Assembly (NCBI GenBank): GCA_934309475.1
Contig: CAKRDK010000009.1
Location: 1 to 64,000, forward strand
DNA from: an uncultured Roseburia sp.
GTDB lineage: Bacteria; Bacillota; Clostridia; Lachnospirales; Lachnospiraceae
DNA: 64,000 nt
Direction of reading: 5' to 3'
In this document: positions 1 through 8,411 of the stretch, piece after piece
Layout: every line of letters starts with the position of its first letter
How positions within the stretch are numbered: the stretch's first letter is position 1
Notes under the pieces: generated by a model
The model's input: only the letters and a program-made list of their open reading frames with translations
What the model was told of the DNA's origin: nothing
Databases searched by the model: none
Translations under genes and position numbers: made by a program

Positions 1-179
1 TCAACGTTTTCCTCGGCAAATTCGTTTTCGGTGATATTGCTTTTGCACCATCTTGAATAATTGCGGCTGTCTAACTCTAAGAATGCATACAGCTTTCTTG
101 CTGTGGTCATTCCATTGTCGTCAACGCCAAGCGCAATCTCGATAGGTGTCATGTTTCCCTGTTCCATTAATTCGTTCAT
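1..179 (-). CDS. AntA-type phage antirepressor, N-terminal part (cut by window edge)
   Basis: The first 59 codons of a gene that runs off the left edge. The visible protein contains the pattern T-A-R-K-L-Y-A-F-L-E-L-D-S-R followed by W-C-K, which is the hallmark of the AntA/AntB antirepressor N-terminal domain. Such proteins antagonise phage repressors and help induction. The ATG at 179-177 follows an AAGGA ribosome site. It lies next to accessory genes on the other strand rather than in the main immunity region, so it may belong to an inserted accessory block. The C-terminal part is not visible. Confidence 0.75.
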   Translation of the reverse strand, partial: MNELMEQGNMTPIEIALGVDDNGMTTARKLYAFLELDSRNYSRWCKSNITENEFAEENV

Positions 180-193
180 AATTTAATTTTTCC

Positions 194-222
194 TTGATTT
201 TTAGGCTAGAATCTCTTATTAT
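194..222 (+). promoter_or_regulatory. Candidate promoter for small RNA A
   Basis: TTGATT (194-199), a 17-base spacer and TATTAT (217-222). It points at the small hairpin element at 229-302 and would start transcription near 229. It lies inside the 5' leader of the AntA gene on the opposite strand. Prediction from sequence only. Confidence 0.4.
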
Positions 223-228
223 GAACAA

Positions 229-302
229 AGAGATTCCGTTTACGGGTTTCTTGTTTTTGAGCAATCACGCACTCGCCAAAGTTACTGTGTTTGCTCTTTT
301 TT
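229..302 (+). ncRNA. Candidate small RNA A: terminator hairpin with conserved loop
   Basis: A hairpin with arms 259-268 and 287-296 (one T-T mismatch) ends in six T residues on the + strand, as an intrinsic terminator does. Its 18-base loop contains ACTCGCCAAAGTTA, which occurs a second time in the window inside another hairpin-plus-T-run at 20,675-20,715, although the stems differ completely. A loop conserved across different stems suggests a functional RNA. A promoter with 17-base spacing lies just upstream. The alternative is a leader element on the minus strand upstream of the AntA gene, because each copy also sits between a minus-strand stop codon and the next minus-strand start. Confidence 0.45.
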
Positions 303-437
303 GGTTTGCAAATCTTTTTGTACATCTTCCTTTACCAAATCCGCCACATATTGAATAAAAGATTTATCCTGCATTACAGCTTTTATCTTGGCAGCTTTAT
401 GCACACTATCCTCTAAAACTATAGTTGTACGTTTCAT
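282..437 (-). CDS. Small ribbon-helix-helix-like protein
   Basis: A 51-residue protein starting MKRTTIVLEDSVHKAAK, a typical N-terminal beta strand of Arc/MetJ-type ribbon-helix-helix DNA-binding proteins, followed by two helices and a charged tail. I chose the ATG at 437-435 because a perfect AAGGAGG site precedes it; an upstream in-frame ATG lacks one. RHH proteins are often antitoxins or autoregulators, but no toxin partner is adjacent on this strand. The gene is expressed from a consensus promoter (TTGACA, 17, TATAAT) divergent from the XRE gene at 564. Its stop codon lies in the loop of the hairpin of small RNA A. Confidence 0.65.
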   Translation of the reverse strand: MKRTTIVLEDSVHKAAKIKAVMQDKSFIQYVADLVKEDVQKDLQTKKEQTQ

Positions 438-477
438 TCGTCTCCTCCTTTCTGTGTATTTTTTATGCACATTTATG

Positions 478-559
478 ATTATAGTGTCTATTTAGTACAA
501 TGTCAATATATATTTTTACATTTTGGGAAAACTATGCTATTATGTGTCTAGGAGGTACA
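478..559. promoter_or_regulatory. Divergent promoters with repeated operator-like sites
   Basis: Leftward promoter for the RHH gene: TTGACA (506-501), 17 bases, TATAAT (483-478), a full consensus match. Rightward promoter for the XRE gene: TTTACA (515-520), 17 bases, TATTAT (538-543). The motif TGTCTA-N4-GTACA occurs twice, at 485-499 within the leftward promoter and at 545-559 across the XRE ribosome site. This suggests binding sites for the XRE protein that would control both genes. Confidence 0.55.
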
Positions 560-563
560 CGAT

Positions 564-1124
564 ATGAATAGAATAAAAAATTTACGTTTAGAAAATGGTT
601 TATCCCTACGAGAACTTGCAAGTGAATTAAATATATCATACTCTTCATTGGGTAAATATGAGCGTGGAGAACAGGAACCTAGTTTTGGAACTCTTGAAAA
701 GATTTCTGAACGCTTTCATGTTACAGTAGACTACCTTCTTGGCTTTAGTAATGTTAAAAATCCACAATATGCTGAAATTCATAAAGAATTAGGTCTAACA
801 GACACATCCATAGAAATCATTAGAAAAAACAAAAAAAACATTGCTCCAGGGCTCAATTCTTTTATACAAAACCCAATGTTTTCAGAATTAATAGAATTAT
901 ATACAGAATATAGTATGCTTGTAGAAATTCCAACAGAAGATTTGGAATCTATGATGCAAACTTCATATAGCTATGATTCCTTTGATTTAAATAATCCGTT
1001 GGATTTAGCTGCTAGAAATCTAATGGACAGATTTGAAAAATTGCCATCAACAGAAGCATATAAAATGTATATATTAAATATCTTTAATAAGTTATTAGAT
1101 AATACTACGTCACCTACCGATTAA
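564..1124 (+). CDS. XRE-family transcriptional regulator
   Basis: A 186-residue protein with an N-terminal helix-turn-helix (about residues 3-58: LRLENGLSLRELASELNIS, then S-L-G-K-Y-E-R-G-E-Q-E-P) as in XRE/Cro repressors, and a longer helical C-terminal part I do not recognise. The start follows AGGAGG at 551-556. Direct repeats in the divergent promoter region are probable binding sites. It is separated from the main phage switch by 22 kb, is AT-rich, and is transcribed against the phage late genes, so it looks like part of an accessory (moron) unit with the neighbouring RHH and unknown genes. Confidence 0.8.
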   Translation: MNRIKNLRLENGLSLRELASELNISYSSLGKYERGEQEPSFGTLEKISERFHVTVDYLLGFSNVKNPQYAEIHKELGLTDTSIEIIRKNKKNIAPGLNSFIQNPMFSELIELYTEYSMLVEIPTEDLESMMQTSYSYDSFDLNNPLDLAARNLMDRFEKLPSTEAYKMYILNIFNKLLDNTTSPTD

Positions 1125-1140
1125 ATAAGACAAATAAAAG

Positions 1141-1177
1141 ACCCCGCCTACGTTATGTAAGTGGGGATTTTATAATG
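1141..1177 (+). terminator. Intrinsic terminator after XRE gene
   Basis: Stem CCCCGCCTAC/GTAAGTGGGG (one mismatch, one G-T pair) with a five-base loop, followed by ATTTTAT. It closes the XRE transcript and separates it from the gene at 1231. Confidence 0.7.
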
Positions 1178-1185
1178 CGCATCTG

Positions 1186-1213
1186 CTCTTAGTATGCTAA
1201 AATACTCTTAGTA
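1186..1213 (+). repeat. Short direct repeat upstream of unknown gene
   Basis: CTCTTAGTA occurs at 1186-1194 and again at 1205-1213, immediately before the AAAGGAG ribosome site (1215-1221). The 19-base spacing is close to two helical turns, so this may be a regulator-binding site for the gene at 1231. No strong promoter hexamers stand out. Confidence 0.35.
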
Positions 1214-1230
1214 GAAAGGAGCATCCGCCA

Positions 1231-1920
1231 ATGTCAATAATGCAAAAAATACTCGATTTATTCAAACTTCCAGACGCTACAAATTCCGTCGCATCTGTTC
1301 AGATAGCTGCCACATCCACATATACACCAAACCCTAAAATGGAGCATTATTATAAACGTGAAGCACGCAAAAAAGAGAATAACTTAAATATAACCTATCA
1401 AGATATGGCTATTTTTGATATGAAACCTTTCGATTTAAAACACACATTCATTTATGAGCATTTCACATGCATCTGCCTAGATACCTATAATCTTGATAAA
1501 GCATACGAATATCTTCATAACGCTAATGCTCTTATCAAACCTTTTTATAAATATTTTAAAAGTACCCTATTACCAAATAAAATTGACACTAATCCTGCTA
1601 TAGGGAGTAACCTTCCCGTTTCCCATCTTAGACTTACCCCATATACCTCGACCATGCGGAAATGCAAATATCCATTTTATCTGTGGTTAAGTTCTCATGG
1701 TAATCATGGCGATTTTTATCTTTATAAATTATATTTTGACCAAAACGGTGATTTTAAAAAAGGAGATTTATCTTTTACCAGTGAAAACGCAACAGTATCC
1801 TATCAAATTCAAATCCGCAATGATGGCAACGAAAACTATGTTCGCAGAATTGACAAGACATTATATATTGAACCGTATGGCACTGCTATACTCTATATTG
1901 ATGACCAACGAAAACCATAA
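1231..1920 (+). CDS. Unrecognised 229-residue protein, accessory phage gene
   Basis: I do not recognise this protein. It has no signal peptide or clear membrane segment, is rich in Tyr, Phe and Asn, and its C-terminal half (about residues 140-225) reads as alternating beta strands. It starts 10 bases after AAAGGAG. It is AT-rich and encoded against the direction of the phage late genes, next to an XRE regulator and a terminator, the usual setting for a lysogenic-conversion gene expressed from the prophage. Its stop lies 25 bases from the convergent stop of the gene at 1945. Function unknown; defence or superinfection exclusion are possibilities only. Confidence 0.6.
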   Translation: MSIMQKILDLFKLPDATNSVASVQIAATSTYTPNPKMEHYYKREARKKENNLNITYQDMAIFDMKPFDLKHTFIYEHFTCICLDTYNLDKAYEYLHNANALIKPFYKYFKSTLLPNKIDTNPAIGSNLPVSHLRLTPYTSTMRKCKYPFYLWLSSHGNHGDFYLYKLYFDQNGDFKKGDLSFTSENATVSYQIQIRNDGNENYVRRIDKTLYIEPYGTAILYIDDQRKP

Positions 1921-1944
1921 AGAGGAAGCGCTATGCTCTCTCTC

Positions 1945-2208
1945 CTAAATATCAAGTCTCCCCTCCCTGATTGCAGCACAAATCATAGATAACGATTCTG
2001 CATAGCCTATAACCATTTGTTTATCATCCTGGGAAGCATCCGATTTCAAAAAAGCCTGTACTTCTTCTTCCAACCGAAAATACTCTTCTTTACTCTTTTG
2101 CTGTGTCATAATTTTATGACACAATTGTTCCGCTTCCGTCCAACGTTCTGGATGACTGTTTTTCTCATTTGTTTCTCTGACTATTTTCATAAATTCATCA
2201 AATGTCAT
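1945..2208 (-). CDS. Small acidic protein, candidate immunity partner of the MuF-type protein
   Basis: An 87-residue, mostly helical, acidic protein with no family I recognise. Its ATG overlaps the stop of the MuF-type gene by four bases (ATGA), so the two are translationally coupled. Polymorphic MuF toxins of temperate phages are typically followed directly by a small gene for a cognate immunity protein. Position, size and coupling fit that role; nothing in the sequence itself proves it. It could instead be a minor structural or regulatory protein. Confidence 0.55.
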   Translation of the reverse strand: MTFDEFMKIVRETNEKNSHPERWTEAEQLCHKIMTQQKSKEEYFRLEEEVQAFLKSDASQDDKQMVIGYAESLSMICAAIREGRLDI

Positions 2209-4043
2209 TGTATCGCCCCTTTCAGTTCCTCCAAAAACAGCATAACATCGTTATAGTCCGAAAACGATGCACCAACAGACCTTAGACTCGCGTCCACTTT
2301 ATCTTCAAGCCATTGATACCTCTCTGGTAATGGAACATTAAACAATTCCCGCGCAAATTCCATATCTGTACCATATTTAAATTTACTATTTATCGCCTGC
2401 AATATTGGCACTTGCTCCACATAACCATTTACAGAAGTTATCTTCATTTTTCTGCAAATCTGTTGTTTTAAAAATTCTACAGACGCTTCCTCTATTGCCT
2501 GATTCTGAAAATATACATTTTCATCATAATAACTTGCAGAACAGGAATGAAGCATCTCATGCCACACTACTCCATCATCAGCTGTATCAACAATTGAAAT
2601 ATCGCACGACCATTCCTTTCTTCCCAACGCTGCATTGTTAATTAATGGGGTATCATATGCAATAATATTTCCACTCCACTTCGACTGTCTATCAGAATAC
2701 TGTGTTATTTCTTCTTTTATCTGTCGTGCAGTCTGCTCGAACTCTTCTCTTGTTCTTTTAGTATAACCCATATTCTTTCCTTTTTCCATCGGTGTTTTTA
2801 TGGAATTGCTGTAAGCCGTCGCCCTGCCGTTCGCCTTGGCTGCCTGCGCCTGCTTAAATCCGGCTACCTTGACACGGTCGTACTGTGTCTGCAAGTCATT
2901 ATTTACACAGAACTGCTTATACTTCTGATTCTGCATCCTCAATTTATATGCCAGACGGTCATATTCCGGTTGCAGCATATCTTTTATGTCTGTTTCTGCC
3001 ACTCCATCAATTTCCATCTGTTTTACAAGCAACTGTCGCTTTGTCTGCCGGATAGCTCGCTCCATTGCTCTCTGTCGCTGCTGCAGTTCATAAGTTTTTC
3101 GGTTTTCTTCATTGTCAATACTCCAGTTTCCATCCTTATCCACATATGGATTCCGTAACCCTTTGCTCCACGGACCGTGTGAATGTCGGCAATTATATCC
3201 GTGTAAACCGAGAGGATTCTCAACATATCCCGTACCATTTACAATATCATAACCGGTCATCTCTGCAAGATTGGGTGTGTCTGGATCACTGCCGAGTATC
3301 TTATACACTTTCCCCTGCCAGTTTTCATGACCGGCAAGATACGGCTGCCCTGCGCGCTGTGGTCGTGCCCCCAAATGAGCCGATACTAACACATATTCAA
3401 TATTATGTTCTGCAATGTACTGATTCGTCACCTGGGCGGCTGTCTGATTCATAGCCGTTACAATGCACATTCTGACTGCCGCTTCCAGCGTCCGGCGCGT
3501 TCCGGTCGGATACTCTATCATAACTCCGACTTTTCCATATTTATCTAGTATATCGCATACTGCTGCACTGTATGACTGCATTCCCGATGCCACACGATAC
3601 TCCGCTTCATTAAGCATATTCAAAAGGTCTTGCTGTGTCTGCATCATTGTAGACCGTGTGAGGTTGTTCACTTCTCCCAGCGTCTTTTTAAACTCCGCAT
3701 CCATTACTTTCCTTACAGCTGGAATTTCAAGTGGTGGAACTGCACTTATCCCCATGCTTGCAAATGCCCTCCTATCATCATCCCATGATGTGAGCACTGC
3801 ATCCTGTAGAAGCTTCCGAACCTCTGCAGTTGTCTTTTTTGTGAGTGCGGACAAACGTTTGACAATCTCATTCTGGTGCATTCCCAGCTGTTCAAGTTTC
3901 CACAATTCACGGTCAGCCGTACCGGATACAGTTCCGCCCTTTAGCAGCCGCATAGCTATATCCCGTAATATCCAGTCCTCTAACTCCTGCTCATATTGAA
4001 TTAATACATCTGCTTTGTCCTGAAAGTAATCCGGTTCAAGCAT
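2205..4043 (-). CDS. Phage minor capsid protein 2 / MuF-type protein with C-terminal zinc-protease domain
   Basis: 612 residues. The N-terminal two thirds match the phage minor capsid 2/MuF type, including SAHLGARP, a WQGKVY motif and GLHGYNCRH. After a linker near residue 415 comes a different domain containing WHEMLH (HExxH) and, about 25 residues on, AIEEASVEF, which together look like a gluzincin-type zinc metallopeptidase. Variable toxin-like enzymes at the C-terminus of MuF proteins are known; many are injected or packaged with the phage head. The gene follows a minor capsid gene with no gap and overlaps the next small gene, a candidate immunity gene. The protease activity is inferred from the motif. 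Confidence 0.8.
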   Translation of the reverse strand: MLEPDYFQDKADVLIQYEQELEDWILRDIAMRLLKGGTVSGTADRELWKLEQLGMHQNEIVKRLSALTKKTTAEVRKLLQDAVLTSWDDDRRAFASMGISAVPPLEIPAVRKVMDAEFKKTLGEVNNLTRSTMMQTQQDLLNMLNEAEYRVASGMQSYSAAVCDILDKYGKVGVMIEYPTGTRRTLEAAVRMCIVTAMNQTAAQVTNQYIAEHNIEYVLVSAHLGARPQRAGQPYLAGHENWQGKVYKILGSDPDTPNLAEMTGYDIVNGTGYVENPLGLHGYNCRHSHGPWSKGLRNPYVDKDGNWSIDNEENRKTYELQQRQRAMERAIRQTKRQLLVKQMEIDGVAETDIKDMLQPEYDRLAYKLRMQNQKYKQFCVNNDLQTQYDRVKVAGFKQAQAAKANGRATAYSNSIKTPMEKGKNMGYTKRTREEFEQTARQIKEEITQYSDRQSKWSGNIIAYDTPLINNAALGRKEWSCDISIVDTADDGVVWHEMLHSCSASYYDENVYFQNQAIEEASVEFLKQQICRKMKITSVNGYVEQVPILQAINSKFKYGTDMEFARELFNVPLPERYQWLEDKVDASLRSVGASFSDYNDVMLFLEELKGAIQ

Positions 4044-4451
4044 TTATTTTCTCCCCGCCTCTCTTTTAGCAAGTTCCAGCCATTCCTTACCATGTTCCTG
4101 CTTGGCATGTTCAAACCAATAGCTATATGCGTCTGCACCTGAATGTTTTAATGGTATGTCTGTCAATATTGGCTTTTTCTCCCCTTCTCCAACAACCGCT
4201 CTCCCTTGTTCATCAGTCCGCAAAAGTCCTATATACTGGTAATGTGCATACGGTGTGTTCGTTGAGATAAGCCCGGGCTCGATTATATCGGTTGCATTTA
4301 TCATTGCATGTTGCTGGCTCGCAGGCATATAACGTTTTATGTCCGCAAGTACCTGCTGATCTAGTTTGTCCTGCGCCCTCTCTAAATTTCCATCTATCCG
4401 GCTTGTATCAAGTTTTATACTGACGCTTCCGACTGTCTTGTTATACTTCAT
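4044..4451 (-). CDS. Phage minor capsid protein (Minor_capsid_2-like)
   Basis: 135 residues. The pattern of a coiled N-terminal segment, L-D-Q-Q-V-L-A-D-I-K-R-Y-M-P, then N-T-P-Y-A-H-Y-Q-Y-I-G resembles the small minor capsid proteins of Firmicutes siphophages that act at the head-tail interface. Unusually it sits between the portal and the MuF gene; in related phages such genes usually follow the major capsid gene. Its start codon overlaps the stop of the 27-residue gene upstream (TAATG). Confidence 0.65.
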   Translation of the reverse strand: MKYNKTVGSVSIKLDTSRIDGNLERAQDKLDQQVLADIKRYMPASQQHAMINATDIIEPGLISTNTPYAHYQYIGLLRTDEQGRAVVGEGEKKPILTDIPLKHSGADAYSYWFEHAKQEHGKEWLELAKREAGRK

Positions 4452-4534
4452 TACTCGCCTTTCTTCTTACTGATTACTTCTAAGGAAACGATTGTAATAC
4501 AAATAATTAAAATGTTCATTGTTGATACTGCCAT
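4451..4534 (-). CDS. 27-residue membrane peptide
   Basis: A very short gene with a strong AGGAGGG site before its ATG (4534-4532). It encodes one hydrophobic segment (ILIICITIVSLEVI) followed by KKKGE, as expected of a single-pass membrane peptide. Its stop overlaps the start of the next gene (TAATG), so it is coupled to the minor capsid gene. Role unknown; it could be a translational coupler or a small membrane effector. Confidence 0.55.
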   Translation of the reverse strand: MAVSTMNILIICITIVSLEVISKKKGE

Positions 4535-4546
4535 GAGCTTTCCCTC

Positions 4547-4828
4547 CTAACAATTGTTTCTGCATCTGTAAAATCCTTTGTGGTTGAAGTACACATTGTG
4601 ATTTAATCCGAGTTGCTTTACAATCTTATATCTTTCACGTGGTTCTACTTTTCCCAATACATCAGGAGTTATAAGCTTTTGTAGCTTTTCTACACATCTC
4701 GCAATCTTTCTTCCTAGCTCCAAAAATGCATCTCTAAGTTTTTGGATAACCGCCTTTACTTGTACGACGAAATATCCCATTTTTTCAATCATTTCTTTCT
4801 GCTCTTGTGATACGTTTACCATTGTCAT
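4547..4828 (-). CDS. Small phage protein next to portal, function unknown
   Basis: 93 residues with a helical, amphipathic central part and a basic cysteine-containing C-terminus (FYRCRNNC). Its start overlaps the portal stop codon by ATGA, so it is translated with the portal. The start could be the second Met two codons on. I do not recognise a family. Confidence 0.6.
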   Translation of the reverse strand: MTMVNVSQEQKEMIEKMGYFVVQVKAVIQKLRDAFLELGRKIARCVEKLQKLITPDVLGKVEPRERYKIVKQLGLNHNVYFNHKGFYRCRNNC

Positions 4829-6294
4829 TCCTCCTCAAATAATCCATCTTTCTTCTGACTTGCATTTTCTGCGTCACGCTCTGCGAACATCTCATCAATT
4901 TCCTTGTCGTTAAATCCCTCGTACTCTTTGAGATACTTCCGCTTGCTGTACACGCCATTCATCATAAGCTGGTATGCCCTGGTGCGGTCTTGCTCAAATG
5001 ATGCTAGTAAATCTTTAAAGTAGAAAACATCCTCGTCTGCCACGTCCTTGTCAAGCGCATTTACATAGCCACTTGGCATGTTGAAAAACACATCACAGTA
5101 CTTGTCTAATGCATATATCAAGTCCTTAATTGCAGACTTTAACGACGCTCTGATGTCATTAATCGTCTCCACTGTCTCACTATCGTCACTCTCAATCTCC
5201 GTAGCAGTAGCGACACCCGTTTTCCGGTCAAGCACAAACTGTCCCTGTGAGAATCCAGCCTTTGTAGAAATCATGGATAAAATAGAGTTGATATCTGCTA
5301 CTCTCTGGTCCGTCAGCATAGTGGGCACATGTTCGTCTACGGTACTGGCTGCATCCACTCCATGTTTCAATCCCTTTACGAATCTCGGAAGCTCTACCCT
5401 CTCTTTATCACCAGTGTTTTTGTCACGCTTCATCAGTGCGTTTTCATCGATAAATGTGATATGCTGTGAATCGTCAACCTCATCATCTTTACGGCTCCAT
5501 GCAACATCCAGATTGCGCAATTCCTCAATGCAGTTTGCGAATACTGCCACACCCTCCGGGGATGCATAGTCAATTGTATTGTTGTAAGGCATCTTGAAAT
5601 AGCCGAATAGTGGCTTTTCCACATTTGAAATACTGATAGATTCCGGTATGTCTTTCCACTCCGGTACATCCGTCAGCGCAATGCTGCGCCCCAGACTGTC
5701 ACTTCCTCTTGACTTAAAAGCCTTGTTCTCGATTGTATATGTTCGACCTGTGCTCTCCCCATCCTCGCCAATAGCAGAAGTAAAATGCTGATATTCCAAT
5801 CGTGTATAGTAGTCATCGCCTTTTACCTGGCGGTCAATAAAGATGATTCCAAGGATATCTCCGTTGCTATTCTTTTCTGTGACTGCAAAGCTTCCAGGCA
5901 TCACATAGTCAATTGCTCCAGCCGGACTGTATGTACCGCTTGGCTTTAAAATGATGCCACCCATACCACACGCATCTTCTACCTTGTCCCGAATAGACTT
6001 CTGAATCATCGCCTTTATACACTGATTGAGGTAATCTGCCCTTTCACTTCCGTTGATTGTCACATTTAGGTCTAAGCACGTCTTTTTGCTGGTGTAATAG
6101 CAGAGGAATTTTGCAAAATTGATTGTCCGCACATTCTTGCTCATCCAGTACGGTTTGCCCTTGATGATGTGCTGCCACTCAATCTGTGCCACCTCCATCA
6201 GATCAGACGATATGATATCAACACCAAACTCTTTTTCCGCATTTGTTTTAAATAAATTCATGAAAAACTCCTTTACTCTTGTGAATATATTCAT
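4825..6294 (-). CDS. Phage portal protein (SPP1 gp6-like)
   Basis: 489 residues, the usual size for SPP1-type portals. Portals form the dodecameric ring at one capsid vertex through which DNA enters and leaves. Support: position directly after terminase and before head genes, the segment with GFSQGQFVLDRKTGVATATE (about 345-365), typical of this family, and the acidic C-terminus with a helix ending in residues KKDGLFEEE. Translated just after the small HExxH protein. Confidence 0.88.
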   Translation of the reverse strand: MNIFTRVKEFFMNLFKTNAEKEFGVDIISSDLMEVAQIEWQHIIKGKPYWMSKNVRTINFAKFLCYYTSKKTCLDLNVTINGSERADYLNQCIKAMIQKSIRDKVEDACGMGGIILKPSGTYSPAGAIDYVMPGSFAVTEKNSNGDILGIIFIDRQVKGDDYYTRLEYQHFTSAIGEDGESTGRTYTIENKAFKSRGSDSLGRSIALTDVPEWKDIPESISISNVEKPLFGYFKMPYNNTIDYASPEGVAVFANCIEELRNLDVAWSRKDDEVDDSQHITFIDENALMKRDKNTGDKERVELPRFVKGLKHGVDAASTVDEHVPTMLTDQRVADINSILSMISTKAGFSQGQFVLDRKTGVATATEIESDDSETVETINDIRASLKSAIKDLIYALDKYCDVFFNMPSGYVNALDKDVADEDVFYFKDLLASFEQDRTRAYQLMMNGVYSKRKYLKEYEGFNDKEIDEMFAERDAENASQKKDGLFEEE

Positions 6295-6304
6295 ACGTCA
6301 CCGC

Positions 6305-6721
6305 CTATGCCTGTATTACAAATTCATTTGTGATAGAACCTGGCTGCAATGGTGGAATACTTAGAATCGGTGTGTCAATAAGCCCCAACTCCAAATACAC
6401 CTCAAAAATCTTTGGAGACTGAATTGCGAACCAATCAACCAGCTGTTCATTGTGGCAACTTTCTTTTGCGTCCCAATTTGTACACTCATGCATTCCGCTT
6501 TCAAACAAAAAAGCGTGAACAATCTCATGGCGTAAAACCTTATCTGCATACCATTTAGGGTTGTGCAAACTGCAGTTATCATCGGACACCTTTAATACAA
6601 CAATTTCTTTCGTGGTCTTGTCGCAATAGCCGTCACAATCTTTCAGTCTGTAATCCTGCTCCTCTGTTTTTTCGCAAATCGTGTACTCTGTTCCCAGTAC
6701 GTTAATCTTCATATTCTCCAT
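6305..6721 (-). CDS. Small HExxH metallopeptidase-like phage protein
   Basis: 138 residues with VLRHEIVHAFLFESG in the middle, an HExxH zinc motif followed by helix, resembling SprT/ImmA-type minimal metallopeptidases. Between terminase and portal, such a protein might process a head protein or simply bind metal. Overlaps the terminase end by 20 bases. Activity is inferred from the motif only. It is a second HExxH protein in the same head operon, unrelated in sequence to the MuF C-terminus. Confidence 0.65.
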   Translation of the reverse strand: MENMKINVLGTEYTICEKTEEQDYRLKDCDGYCDKTTKEIVVLKVSDDNCSLHNPKWYADKVLRHEIVHAFLFESGMHECTNWDAKESCHNEQLVDWFAIQSPKIFEVYLELGLIDTPILSIPPLQPGSITNEFVIQA

Positions 6722-8411
6722 CGTCCTCTTCCTCCTCGTCTATTTCATCGTCATAAAGTCCATTGTTTCGTCTGCTTTCCATAATCACACGGTTCAGACC
6801 GTAAATCAAAGCCATCACACAGTCCTCGCCCAACGTAGGGTATGCATCTGAAAAGCTACCATCTGCCAATTGCTCATGTTCAAGTGTCGTTAACTCATGT
6901 GCAAGGTTCGGGCATCGTTCCGGGTCTACAACTATCTTCGTGGTCTGCTGTAACCATTCCCAGCAATAATCTCTTCCCTTGCCTGAGCCCCAACGCTTTT
7001 TCGCACCTACCGCATTAAATCCCCAGTCCTGCAATTCTGCGATAGCATCCGGCCGGGCAGAGTCACATATAATTTCCTCTTCGATGTACTTCTTAATCTT
7101 CCGCGCAAATGTGCTGTTCTTACACCGCTTAGCAAATACCTCTGCCACACAGTACAACGTGTCTGCGTCCTCGTCATAGTAAGCAACCTCAAATGTCTGT
7201 GGATGCTCGAAACCGAAGTCTAAGCCATAATAGAGATATGGTAGATTTGCAATCTCTGCATCCGTGATAGTTCTTTCTTCCACATTATCGAAGATACCGC
7301 CACCAGTACCCGTTACTTCCCCAAGGTAATTGTTACGGTAATATAGCGGCTTATGCACCTTGAACCACTCCGCACGCTCGAAGAATCGTTTACCAAGCCA
7401 TTTCACTGGCACATTGTAATAATAGCTGTGGCACACTCTGGTCTGTGGCTTGTTCCGGCACTCCTCCACATACTGGTTCATGAAGTTGTTCTTACTCTTT
7501 GGTGGGTTGAATATCTTAATATCCAGTGCCGGGGTGTCCGAACGTAAAAAGGTATCTTCGATGTTATCCATCTGTTCCACACCTGCCATCTCGTCGCACT
7601 CCTCATGAATCAGCATCTTGACATAGCCAAATGGCACATTGAACGACTTCAAACTGATAGGCTTATCTGCTCCCACGAACATTACCATCTGCCCAGTCGG
7701 TTTATACACCGCACACATCGGGGATTGTTTGAAATCCCAGTTATCCAAGTCGTTGTAACGGATTACAGTTTTCATATACTGATTGTACACAGAACCTCGC
7801 AAGTCAATCTTGTACCTCCTGGTATATACGATATGTGCTTGCGGGTCCTGTCGAATGGTCTCATATGCCAAATCTCCCCAGAAGTTTGACTTGATGGAAC
7901 CACGTCCACCCTTTGACACAATCTCATGCACATCTATTTCCCCGGCAAATGCTTCATGCACCGTCCTGTATATCTCAACAAAATCTGATGTAATATCAGT
8001 AATCGGCACAGTCCAAAGAGGAGCTTTCTCACGCTTTTCTTTTTCCTCTCGTTCAATTTTCTGCTTTTCAGCTATCGTCAATGCTTTTTCCAGTCCATCC
8101 ATCGCCTTAAGCTGGTCTGCAAAGTCCGGGGCGAACCCCAAGCCATCTACAACCTCACCTTTTGCAATCTTGCTTCTGCGCTCCTGGATGTCAGCAAGGC
8201 TCATAATATCACGATGCTGCTCGGTCTCTATGCGCTCGGTCTGTTTTGCTATATATTTAGAAATGATAACATTCGCTAACAATCGTGCCGCCCCTGCGTT
8301 AGCTCCGTTTTTGCTATACCCTGCCTTTATGTATGCCTGTGTTGCATTCCCGCCATTCTTTATATATTCATCTGCAAATGCTTTCTGTTTAGGTGTGAGT
8401 TCTTTTTTCAT
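6702..8411 (-). CDS. Terminase, fused small and large subunits (PBSX type)
   Basis: 569 residues. Residues 1-60 (LTPKQKAFADEYIKNGGNAT, then AYIKAGYS) are the helix-turn-helix domain of a small terminase, normally a separate protein that recognises packaging-start DNA. After a charged linker comes a PBSX-type large terminase: Walker A-like SKGGRGSIKSN (about 165-175), the acidic Walker B region near HEECDEMAG, and the nuclease domain with YYGLDFGFEHP (about residue 395). No separate small terminase is found. Stop overlaps the next gene. Confidence 0.9.
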   Translation of the reverse strand: MKKELTPKQKAFADEYIKNGGNATQAYIKAGYSKNGANAGAARLLANVIISKYIAKQTERIETEQHRDIMSLADIQERRSKIAKGEVVDGLGFAPDFADQLKAMDGLEKALTIAEKQKIEREEKEKREKAPLWTVPITDITSDFVEIYRTVHEAFAGEIDVHEIVSKGGRGSIKSNFWGDLAYETIRQDPQAHIVYTRRYKIDLRGSVYNQYMKTVIRYNDLDNWDFKQSPMCAVYKPTGQMVMFVGADKPISLKSFNVPFGYVKMLIHEECDEMAGVEQMDNIEDTFLRSDTPALDIKIFNPPKSKNNFMNQYVEECRNKPQTRVCHSYYYNVPVKWLGKRFFERAEWFKVHKPLYYRNNYLGEVTGTGGGIFDNVEERTITDAEIANLPYLYYGLDFGFEHPQTFEVAYYDEDADTLYCVAEVFAKRCKNSTFARKIKKYIEEEIICDSARPDAIAELQDWGFNAVGAKKRWGSGKGRDYCWEWLQQTTKIVVDPERCPNLAHELTTLEHEQLADGSFSDAYPTLGEDCVMALIYGLNRVIMESRRNNGLYDDEIDEEEEDDGEYED

